From Paenibacillus xylanilyticus (GTDB lineage: Bacteria; Bacillota; Bacilli; Paenibacillales; Paenibacillaceae): DNA of 64,000 nt. Shown piece after piece: positions 9,314 to 16,675 of this stretch. The position numbers and the translations under genes are program-made. The notes beneath the pieces are model-generated. The model did not search any database. It saw nothing but the letters and a program-made list of their open reading frames with translations, and was not told the origin of the DNA. Position 1 is the stretch's first letter, and each line of letters opens with the position of its first letter. The stretch is taken from the NCBI RefSeq assembly GCF_013359935.1, contig NZ_JABMCB010000190.1:124001-188000 (forward strand). The letters are read 5' to 3'.

Positions 9314-9327
9314 TTGAAACGTTTCGA
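9314..9327. promoter_or_regulatory. Third LacI-family operator
   Basis: TTGAAACGTTTCGA, one base different from the other two sites. It lies 161 bases from the 9152 site and 150 bases before the divergent AraC-type gene, so it could support looping or affect that gene. Confidence 0.65.
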
Positions 9328-9476
9328 CATTTTCATTATAGTCGGAGTTGATAGCGATTTCAACCTCTTTATTCATTTTCACTGAAATAAGTGGACCGAA
9401 TGATCCAATGAACCACATTCAGCAATTATGGTTTATACTGCATATGAATTAAAACCAAGTAAGGAGACACTATGTT

Positions 9477-11123
9477 ATGAGCTATTTGGAGCAAAACGTT
9501 TATCAATACCCTCTGCCCAGAAACGCCTCTGTGCACGAGATTTGGTCCTTTCCACCGGCTATGTACAGGCCGCGGCATCTGATGCAGTTCCATGACCAAG
9601 AGGCCTTCTCCCGTACAGACGAAGAGTGGCACAGACTGCATGTTATTTATGTCGTCACTTCAGGTCAGGCACGACTAGTCAGCATGGATAGTAAATGGAC
9701 AGTAAACACGGGCTCCGCGGTGATCCGGCAGGCCGGGACCATTCTTCAGCATGAACGCACACGCGGCTCCCTCTCACCCGTACAGGGCATTGCCATAGCA
9801 TTCGAGGAAGCCGATAATACACCACTGCTCTGGCCATTCAGCTCTCCTGTTTCCATTACAAGCCGCGGGATCGCTGAGATTGCATCAGAACTGGTATTAA
9901 CCTGTTCCAAAAACGAGGAGTCCGGCCCGTTCAAGTCTCACATGCTGTTCTATCAGCTGCTTGATGTAATACATGATCATTCTCACCGTTCAACTCGTGA
10001 TGAGCATTCATGGCTGTCCCTTGTCATCAGACAAATTCATGAGATGGTTGAACATCCACTGACCCGGGACCAGTTAGCGAGAGATGCCAATGTGAGCCCC
10101 GAACACTTTTCGCGCGAATTCAAGAAACATACCGGTCTTACCTTTGTGGAATATGTCACGCGGCTAAGAATCAGGCTGGCACAGGAGCATCTGCTGTTCG
10201 CCAATCCCACTTTGCAGGAGCTTGCACAGCTGACAGGATACCGGGATATTTTCTATCTAAGCCGCAAATTCAAGCAGCTGGTCGGAACAGCACCGACACT
10301 CTACCGCAAAACGCCCAAGAAGATTGTATCCCTTACGTATAACTGCACAGCCTCTCTGCTGGCATTGGGTTATACCCCTCACATGGGTGCGGTGGCCTCC
10401 TGGATGGAAGAGAAACTCGTCCGGAGTGGAGAGATTTCGTTCAAACAGCATTCCGAGTATGAACTGTTTACTCGTTTTGATCTCATTGCCGAATCTGGCG
10501 CCGATGTCATCATCGGTTATGCGCCGCACTCCAGTACGGATGAGCTGCGCCAGATCGCGCCAACCGTTCTCTTGCCCTTCGAGGAAATGGACTGGCAGGA
10601 GCAATTCCTTCAAATTGGCCGGGTTACGGGCCTGGAGAACCATGCCAAGGCACTGCTGAGCCAATACGACCAACTGCAGCGAGAAGCCAATCATACGCTG
10701 GACCAACGGATCGGAACGCGCGGATCGGCTGTATGCATTTTTTGGACTGGTGAAGGTGGAGCATATATCTATGGCCAAGGTTGGGGCAGGGCTTCGCATA
10801 TCCTGTATCAGTCACTCGGATTCAGCCCCCCAGCACGTATGGAAAAGGACGGCCAACTGCTCACCGGATACGTTCATGTACCCATTTCAGACATTCACCT
10901 GTATGCTGCTGATCACATATTTATGGCTTACCCTACAGATAAAAAGGAACGACAGGCTCTGGAAGCCCTGCTCGGTCAGGAACCCTGGAGCAGCTTGAAT
11001 GCCGTTCGCAATGGACATGTATATGAGATTGATGCGGACATGTTTTACGGATTTGATCCACTCTCTGTCACGGAGCAGCTGCAGGATATCATACACAAAC
11101 TAACATCACAATTGTCCATGTAA
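9477..11123 (+). CDS. Btr-like AraC regulator fused to a siderophore-binding domain
   Basis: A 548-residue fusion. The first 170 residues are an AraC-type cupin-like domain. Residues about 180-280 hold two helix-turn-helix motifs (LARDANVSPEHFSREFKKH; LQELAQLTGYRDIFYLSRKF). From about 283 (KKIVSLTYNCTASLLALGY) it is a type III periplasmic-binding domain of the FhuD/FeuA kind kept in the cytoplasm. This is the architecture of Bacillus subtilis Btr, which activates siderophore uptake when it binds the ferric siderophore. AAGGAG lies ten bases before the ATG. The next gene encodes a siderophore-type binding lipoprotein, its likely target. The ligand cannot be told from sequence. Confidence 0.9.
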   Translation: MSYLEQNVYQYPLPRNASVHEIWSFPPAMYRPRHLMQFHDQEAFSRTDEEWHRLHVIYVVTSGQARLVSMDSKWTVNTGSAVIRQAGTILQHERTRGSLSPVQGIAIAFEEADNTPLLWPFSSPVSITSRGIAEIASELVLTCSKNEESGPFKSHMLFYQLLDVIHDHSHRSTRDEHSWLSLVIRQIHEMVEHPLTRDQLARDANVSPEHFSREFKKHTGLTFVEYVTRLRIRLAQEHLLFANPTLQELAQLTGYRDIFYLSRKFKQLVGTAPTLYRKTPKKIVSLTYNCTASLLALGYTPHMGAVASWMEEKLVRSGEISFKQHSEYELFTRFDLIAESGADVIIGYAPHSSTDELRQIAPTVLLPFEEMDWQEQFLQIGRVTGLENHAKALLSQYDQLQREANHTLDQRIGTRGSAVCIFWTGEGGAYIYGQGWGRASHILYQSLGFSPPARMEKDGQLLTGYVHVPISDIHLYAADHIFMAYPTDKKERQALEALLGQEPWSSLNAVRNGHVYEIDADMFYGFDPLSVTEQLQDIIHKLTSQLSM

Positions 11124-11176
11124 CAGTGATCATAGTTGTCCATTTACAAATGTAAGATCTTCCTCTATGTTATTAA

Positions 11177-11203
11177 TGAGAATAATAATCATTATTGATT
11201 ATC
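11177..11203 (+). promoter_or_regulatory. Fur box upstream of binding lipoprotein
   Basis: TGAGAATAATAATCA (11177-11191) matches the 7-1-7 Fur box TGATAATNATTATCA with two mismatches and overlaps the perfect palindrome AATAATCATTATT (11184-11196) and a further TGATTATCA. It lies 18-44 bases before the start codon, where binding would block transcription. Confidence 0.78.
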
Positions 11204-11220
11204 ACAGGGGGAACTTACCG

Positions 11221-12249
11221 ATGTTTGTCGTTAAAAACCGCTTTTCGGGCTTGCTGCTTATGCTGGCCATCATCATGATCTTGTCTGCCTGCAGCAGTGG
11301 CGCAGGTTCTGCCACTACAGAACAGACCACAGCAGGGACGGAAGCCACAAACGGGTCGACAGAAACAACTACAGCATCTTCGAACGACTCAGGCACTTCC
11401 GCCAATGCAACACGAATCTATAAATCCCTTAGTGGGGATGTTGAAATACCAGCTGAACCCCAACGCATTGTAACGGATATGTACGTAAGTGATCTGCTTG
11501 CTCTGGGTGTGAAGCCCGTGGGGGCAATTAAATACTACCTGGAGAATCCATTCTATGCTGATCAAGTCGCAGACGTCGAAAATATTGGGGATCGCGGCTC
11601 CGTTTCTCTTGAGAAGGTCGTTGAATTGAATCCGGATCTGATCATTACCTACTCCGCTGACGCTGAAGAGATTGAGAAGTATCAGAAAATTGCTCCTACC
11701 GTTGTCATTCCCTACGGCACATTCACCAATGTGCATGATGAAATTCGGGGATTCGGAGAACTGCTGGACAAATCCGAAGAAGCTGAAGCCTGGCTGAAAA
11801 CGTATGACGAGCACATTGGAGCTGCGCGTGCCAAGGTTAAGGCGGTTATTAAACCCGAGGAGACGTTCTCGATTCTCGAAGTATCCGACAAGAGCTACTA
11901 TGGCTACGGAGATAATTTCGGCCGTGGTGGACAGGCCGTCTACCGTGCATTGGAACTCGCACCGCTCGAGATCACCAAGAAAGAGCTCATGGGTGATACG
12001 CAGTGGAAGGAAATTTCGCGGGAGGTCATCGGCGACTATGCAGGGGATCATATTTTCCTTACCGTGGATGAGAGTCATGCCAATTACCAGGGTGATTCCA
12101 TCTGGCAGAACCTGCCGGCTGTGAAAAATAATCAGGTGTATGAATTGCAGGAGGACCGTTACTGGTACTTCGATCCGATCGCAATTCAGGGTCAGGCAGA
12201 GGAATTCGCCGATATGATCGTGGAACGTGCAGAGCAAAACCGGAAGTAA
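11221..12249 (+). CDS. Iron-siderophore ABC transporter binding lipoprotein
   Basis: A 342-residue type III solute-binding lipoprotein. The signal peptide ends in the lipobox LSAC, giving a lipid-anchored Cys around residue 22, followed by a Ser/Thr-rich linker. The binding domain has RIYKSLSGDVEIPAEPQRIV and YYGYGDNFGRGGQAVY. Close relatives (FeuA/FhuD/YclQ types) deliver ferric siderophores to membrane permeases, but no permease gene is present here. AGGGGG precedes the ATG at 11221; an earlier ATG would run through the Fur box. Transcription is expected to be Fur-repressed and activated by the upstream Btr-like protein. Confidence 0.9.
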   Translation: MFVVKNRFSGLLLMLAIIMILSACSSGAGSATTEQTTAGTEATNGSTETTTASSNDSGTSANATRIYKSLSGDVEIPAEPQRIVTDMYVSDLLALGVKPVGAIKYYLENPFYADQVADVENIGDRGSVSLEKVVELNPDLIITYSADAEEIEKYQKIAPTVVIPYGTFTNVHDEIRGFGELLDKSEEAEAWLKTYDEHIGAARAKVKAVIKPEETFSILEVSDKSYYGYGDNFGRGGQAVYRALELAPLEITKKELMGDTQWKEISREVIGDYAGDHIFLTVDESHANYQGDSIWQNLPAVKNNQVYELQEDRYWYFDPIAIQGQAEEFADMIVERAEQNRK

Positions 12250-12346
12250 GCAGGATTTATCCAATACATTGAATACGACAGAAAGCTGTGTCCGGACAGG
12301 CCTGAGGCCTGCCTGGGCATTTGCGTTATAGAAGGGAGAACTACAT

Positions 12347-14059
12347 ATGCTTCGCCGTTTCATGGCGTATTACCGTCCTTACAGAGGACTATTCATTCTG
12401 GATTTCTCCTGTGCCATCGCAGCAGCCCTGTTGGAACTGGTATTTCCGCTTGCTGTAAATCAGGTAGTGGATAAGCTGCTCCCCGAGGGCAACTGGTCCA
12501 TGATTCTAACGGCATGTGCTGCATTGCTCGGCATCTACCTGCTCAGCTCCTTTTTCCATTATGCGGTCACTTACTGGGGACACAAGCTGGGTATTAACAT
12601 TGAGTCCGATATGCGGAGGGAACTGTTCACGCGCGTGCAGAAGCAATCCTTCCGCTTCTTCGACAATAACAAAACAGGCCATCTTGTCTCACGGATGACC
12701 AACGATCTGATGGATATCGGAGAGATTGCTCACCACGGACCGGAGGATCTGTTCATTGCACTGATGACACTTGCCGGTGCCTTCGGCATCATGCTCAGCA
12801 TCAACTGGCAGCTTGCCGTGTTAACCTTCATCATCGTGCCGCTGATGATCTACCTTTCCCTGTATTTCAGCCGTAAAATGTCGAAAGCCTTCAAACGCAT
12901 GTTTGCCGATATTGCAGACTATAATGCACGGGTGGAGAACAATGTGAGCGGAATTCGGGTAGTACAGGCTTTTGCCAATGAAAATCATGAAATCGGCCGT
13001 TTTACTGAGAACAATGAGCGTTTCCGGCTCACCAAACTGATCACTTACCGCATTATGGCGTGGAACTCCTCGCTCAGTTTTATTTTAATGAAATTCGTTT
13101 CGCTGTTTGTTCTCGTATGTGGAACATGGTATGTCATTCAAGGAAGTATGACCTACGGGGAATTTATTGCTTTCGTCATGCTCTCCAATATATTCCTTGG
13201 TCCGATCCAACAGATTAATTCCGTCATCGAAACCTATCCCAAAGGCATCGCCGGATTCAAACGCTATCTGGAGCTGCTGGAAGCTGTGCCGGACGTAGAA
13301 GACACACCGCAGGCCAAACCGATCACGAGCGTAAAAGGAGACATCGCTTTCCATAACGTTACTTTTGCCTATGGTGAACATAAACCTACGCTGGATCAGG
13401 TCAACCTGGAGATTCAGGCCGGGCAGACCGTAGCACTGGTTGGTCCCTCCGGTGCTGGTAAATCCACGCTCTGCAGCCTTATCCCGCGCTTCTATGATGT
13501 AGACGCCGGCGAAATCTCCATTGATGGCATTCCAGTAAAGGACATGACTTTGGAGTCGCTGCGCTCCAATATCGGCATTGTACAGCAGGATATATTCCTG
13601 TTTGACGGCACCATCCGTGAAAATATTGCCTACGGCAAACTGAATGCATCGGATGAAGAAATTTGGGAAGCCATCCGCCGGGCACAATTGGAAGAACTGG
13701 TACGCTCACAACCAGAAGGATTGAACACCATGATTGGTGAACGGGGTGTCAAATTGTCCGGCGGGCAGAAGCAGCGTCTGTCCATCGCACGCATGATTCT
13801 GAAAAACCCGCCCATCCTTATTCTCGACGAAGCAACTTCAGCTCTGGACACCGAAACAGAAGCAGCCATTCAACTGGCGCTGTCCGAGCTTGCCCAAGGG
13901 CGCACTACGCTGGTTATTGCACACCGATTGGCGACCATCAGACACGCAGACCGCATCGTTGTTGTGGAAAACGGCGGCGTTGCCGAACAGGGCAGCCATG
14001 ATGAGCTTCTCGCACGTAAAGGCTCGTACAGCCGACTGCATCAGGCGCAATTCGGGTAA
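12347..14059 (+). CDS. ABC exporter, fused permease and ATPase
   Basis: A 570-residue half-transporter: six predicted membrane segments in residues 1-310, then the ATPase domain with Walker A GPSGAGKS, signature LSGGQKQR, Walker B LILDEATSALD and switch His in VIAHRLA. It belongs to the MsbA/LmrA-like exporter group (B. subtilis YfiB/YknU-type). It follows the siderophore-binding lipoprotein by 97 bases on the same strand, so it might export a siderophore or its breakdown product, but exporters of this group handle many compounds. AGGGAGA sits seven bases before the ATG. It ends at a strong terminator. Confidence 0.92.
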   Translation: MLRRFMAYYRPYRGLFILDFSCAIAAALLELVFPLAVNQVVDKLLPEGNWSMILTACAALLGIYLLSSFFHYAVTYWGHKLGINIESDMRRELFTRVQKQSFRFFDNNKTGHLVSRMTNDLMDIGEIAHHGPEDLFIALMTLAGAFGIMLSINWQLAVLTFIIVPLMIYLSLYFSRKMSKAFKRMFADIADYNARVENNVSGIRVVQAFANENHEIGRFTENNERFRLTKLITYRIMAWNSSLSFILMKFVSLFVLVCGTWYVIQGSMTYGEFIAFVMLSNIFLGPIQQINSVIETYPKGIAGFKRYLELLEAVPDVEDTPQAKPITSVKGDIAFHNVTFAYGEHKPTLDQVNLEIQAGQTVALVGPSGAGKSTLCSLIPRFYDVDAGEISIDGIPVKDMTLESLRSNIGIVQQDIFLFDGTIRENIAYGKLNASDEEIWEAIRRAQLEELVRSQPEGLNTMIGERGVKLSGGQKQRLSIARMILKNPPILILDEATSALDTETEAAIQLALSELAQGRTTLVIAHRLATIRHADRIVVVENGGVAEQGSHDELLARKGSYSRLHQAQFG

Positions 14060-14091
14060 CGTGATTTAATTAATTTACACTGTTCAATACG

Positions 14092-14127
14092 AATACCCTT
14101 CCCCTGTAAAACCAGGAGAAGGGTATT
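14092..14127. terminator. Bidirectional intrinsic terminator
   Basis: AATACCCTTCCCCTG pairs with CAGGAGAAGGGTATT around TAAAAC, followed by TTTTG on the plus strand. It separates the ABC exporter from the convergent methyltransferase. Confidence 0.88.
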
Positions 14128-14160
14128 TTTGATTCAAAGCGAAGCATGCTGAACAGGCAT

Positions 14161-15075
14161 TTATTTTTTGACCGCATGGATAAAATGGATGGTTTCAAAT
14201 GCAGAGAGGTCATCAGTACGATTACTGAAGTATCGCTCTTGGATATCTTCTGGCGACAGATGCTCATAAATGAGCAGGCCAGCATCCACCAGCATGCGCT
14301 CAATCTCGCTGTACGTAAAACAGGATTGCATCGGCTCGCCACCTACGGCAGCCAGCTTTACCATGTTCTCTACCCGGTTAAACATTCCTTTTTCCTCAAA
14401 GAGTCGTTCGTCTGCAGCATCCAGTACAATTGAACTTCCGGATGGGAGGTTGGCAAAGGCATGCATCATGAGATTGGACAACACCTCTTTGGTCAGATAA
14501 TACGTAACGCCCAGCAGGCTAAAGAACGTTTTCTGATTCCGAAAGCCCCTGTTCGTTAGATTCTCGTAACTAAACTCATGCGTGAAATCCATCGGAACAA
14601 AATGCAGGTTGCTAGGAATAGATAGGTCGGCCCAATTCAGCCTATCGATCTTGAACTGCTGTGTGGCCGGGTGGTCTACTTCAAAGATATTCAGACTGTC
14701 GCTCAGTTCCGGAGTTCTTAATGCAAAGGTATCCATTCCTGCTCCCAGAATGACATACTGTCTGGCTCCCAGTGTAACTTCATGGAGCAGCACCTGCTCG
14801 CAATAGGCAGCCCTCGACAGAGCAATCGGGGACAGCTGAACTTGTGTGATCCATTTCAATATTTGATCGGGATCCTCCTTAACAATATCAGCCATTTCCG
14901 GATTAAAAAAATGAATGCCCTTTACCATTTGCTCACGAATCTGTTCAAATTCCTGCGGAGCAATCAGCTCCCTGGCTATATAATCATTGAAAATCAGAGG
15001 TGTGTCATACTGACTGTGATAAGCGCGGCCAAAGGCCGAGATCAAGGATGTGATGCTGGATTCATTTGGCTTCAT
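14161..15075 (-). CDS. SAM-dependent methyltransferase, leucine-carboxyl-methyltransferase family
   Basis: A 304-residue protein of the LCMT/PPM family: YVILGAGMDTFALR is the SAM-binding motif I, followed by IFEVDHPATQQFK (the typical acidic loop) and TFFSLLGVTYYLTKE. Bacterial members methylate small molecules, often in natural-product pathways; the substrate here is unknown. GGGAGGA lies 7 bases before the ATG. A consensus promoter and a leader terminator lie just upstream, so expression appears attenuated. The neighbouring MFS exporter is consistent with a role in handling or resisting a toxic compound, but that is inference. Confidence 0.88.
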   Translation of the reverse strand: MKPNESSITSLISAFGRAYHSQYDTPLIFNDYIARELIAPQEFEQIREQMVKGIHFFNPEMADIVKEDPDQILKWITQVQLSPIALSRAAYCEQVLLHEVTLGARQYVILGAGMDTFALRTPELSDSLNIFEVDHPATQQFKIDRLNWADLSIPSNLHFVPMDFTHEFSYENLTNRGFRNQKTFFSLLGVTYYLTKEVLSNLMMHAFANLPSGSSIVLDAADERLFEEKGMFNRVENMVKLAAVGGEPMQSCFTYSEIERMLVDAGLLIYEHLSPEDIQERYFSNRTDDLSAFETIHFIHAVKK

Positions 15076-15093
15076 CGTGGATCCTCCCGCACA

Positions 15094-15128
15094 ACAAAAA
15101 TAAGGTTCCCCCTGGCCAGGAGAACCTT
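15094..15128 (-). terminator. Leader terminator (probable attenuator)
   Basis: On the minus strand AAGGTTCTCC pairs with GGGGAACCTT around TGGCCA (one G-T pair), then TTATTTTTG. It sits between the consensus promoter at 15157-15185 and the ribosome site of the methyltransferase gene, so it can stop the gene's own transcript. Confidence 0.72.
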
Positions 15129-15156
15129 AGTATATACGGAAACAAATAATATGTAA

Positions 15157-15185
15157 ATTATAGCATAAAAACATTATTTTGTCAA
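15157..15185 (-). promoter_or_regulatory. Consensus sigma-A promoter
   Basis: On the minus strand TTGACA (15185-15180) and TATAAT (15162-15157) are separated by exactly 17 bases: a perfect consensus promoter, about 80 bases before the methyltransferase start codon. Confidence 0.88.
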
Positions 15186-15205
15186 TCATGATTTTATGGA
15201 ACATA

Positions 15206-15245
15206 CAGACATGCTGGATGGACTTTCATCCCGTCCAACATGTCT
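15206..15245 (-). terminator. Hairpin terminator after the MFS gene
   Basis: CAGACATG (15206-15213) pairs with CATGTCTG (15238-15245), extended inward by TGGA/TCCA pairing. It lies 29 bases beyond the MFS stop codon. The U tract is weak. Confidence 0.6.
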
Positions 15246-15273
15246 GCTCCAATGATACTCCATCTAGAAGACT

Positions 15274-16500
15274 CTAGTTATCCAAACCATACTCCTTCAC
15301 CTCGCGGTGGCGATTCAGCACGGCATGGAGTACAAAACCGAGCAGTGCCACCCCCGCCATGGCTGTCGCCAGCCAGGCTACGGAAATCAAGCCTTGCTTA
15401 TCATACATCACACCCATCACATACGGGCCTATGACACGACCAATCGATCCGATCCCGCCTGACACCCCGATATAAAATGGTGCGGATCTGCCAGCATGTT
15501 CAGATATAAAGGCCGGAGTTGCAGGCGAGATCAGCATTTCCCCAAAGGTAGCCAGAACCATTGCAAGAACCATACCTGGGTAGCTGTACATGGTAATCAT
15601 GACGATGTAAGCCATACCGTAGAACACCGCACTTGCTGCCATCTGCGCAGTGGAGGTGCGGGCCATGGTACGTTTAACCCAGCTGGTGAACGGTTGACCT
15701 ACGAAGATCAAAACCCCATTAAGCGTCCAGAGCAGGCCGTACATCCGTTTTTCCATACCTTCAGAGATAATATACGGTGACACGCCAGTATTCCAGATGG
15801 AATTGCCAAACAGGATGAACAACACACCCAGACTCATAAACAGGTATAATCTGGTGTTGCCGAGCAGCGCCCAGATCCCCGGGCCATCCTGAACAGTTTT
15901 GCGTTTCGTCAAATGGACTTCTCCCTGATCCGGTTCCGCCCGCGACAGATAGTACCAGAAGAAGATCGCAAACCCGGCAGAGGTCACTCCGTTCAGTACA
16001 AAACTGAGATGATAGGAAAAGTCGGCCAAAAAACCACTGAGTGCCGTACCAATCGCTACACCGATATTGTTTGCCACATAAATAATATTGAACAGTTCTC
16101 CCCGCCGCTCCGCAAACCGAAAGCCAATGAAGGCCTGAATGGCAGGCAGTGACAACGAACTGAACAAACCGATCCAGCCCATCGCACATATAAACACGAC
16201 CCAGTACGCACTAATCCAGGGCAGTGCAAACAGCCCGAGAGCATTAAGGGCAAGCGATCCGATAATCAGTTTCTTGACGCCTACCCTGTGATATAGTGCG
16301 CCACCAAGCAGCTGGCCAAAGATACCACCGAGCGACTGGATTAATATAACGAATCCCGCATTAGCCATGGTCCGTCCGAGTTCATCAAACACATACATCG
16401 TGGTCAGCGGCCACATCAAGGCACTTCCTGTCGCGTTAACCAGACTTGCCAGCAAAAATACTTTGACTTCCTTTGGATATGTATCCAACCATCTCATCAT
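15274..16500 (-). CDS. MFS transporter (DHA1-type efflux)
   Basis: A 408-residue major facilitator with about 12 hydrophobic segments. The loop between segments 2 and 3 carries GGALYHRVGVKKLIIG, a variant of the GxLaDrxGrkk motif. The group includes many drug/proton antiporters (B. subtilis YttB-like), but the substrate is not readable. AAGGAGA lies ten bases before the ATG at 16500, with a second ATG directly after. A hairpin at 16541-16576 precedes it; this may be the previous gene's terminator or a leader attenuator. Confidence 0.88.
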   Translation of the reverse strand: MMRWLDTYPKEVKVFLLASLVNATGSALMWPLTTMYVFDELGRTMANAGFVILIQSLGGIFGQLLGGALYHRVGVKKLIIGSLALNALGLFALPWISAYWVVFICAMGWIGLFSSLSLPAIQAFIGFRFAERRGELFNIIYVANNIGVAIGTALSGFLADFSYHLSFVLNGVTSAGFAIFFWYYLSRAEPDQGEVHLTKRKTVQDGPGIWALLGNTRLYLFMSLGVLFILFGNSIWNTGVSPYIISEGMEKRMYGLLWTLNGVLIFVGQPFTSWVKRTMARTSTAQMAASAVFYGMAYIVMITMYSYPGMVLAMVLATFGEMLISPATPAFISEHAGRSAPFYIGVSGGIGSIGRVIGPYVMGVMYDKQGLISVAWLATAMAGVALLGFVLHAVLNRHREVKEYGLDN

Positions 16501-16540
16501 CTTTATTCATTCTCCTTAACACCATAAAAAAGCAAAACAA

Positions 16541-16576
16541 CCTCTGCTCACGGCTATTCTTCGACCAGAGCAGAGG
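16541..16576 (-). terminator. Intrinsic terminator between oxidoreductase and MFS genes
   Basis: On the minus strand CCTCTGCTC pairs perfectly with GAGCAGAGG around an 18-base loop, then TTGTTTTGCTTTTTT. It is 100 bases past the oxidoreductase stop codon. No clear promoter is seen between the two, so a leader role for the MFS gene remains open. Confidence 0.72.
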
Positions 16577-16675
16577 CCATTCGTATTTATTAAAGATAAC
16601 TTTAACTTTCTACATTCTGCTCCAGGGTTTATCCATTGTTCATCTTACCTGAAAAGCCCCAATGCGCAAGCACAC

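Noticed and set aside
12280..12320. Terminator between the binding lipoprotein and ABC exporter genes
   Set aside because: AGGCCTGAGGCCT can fold, but there is no U tract and the exporter follows closely, so read-through is likely.
16541..16576. Second leader attenuator, before the MFS gene
   Set aside because: It is within 135 bases of the preceding gene's stop codon and no clear promoter lies between, so an ordinary terminator is simpler.
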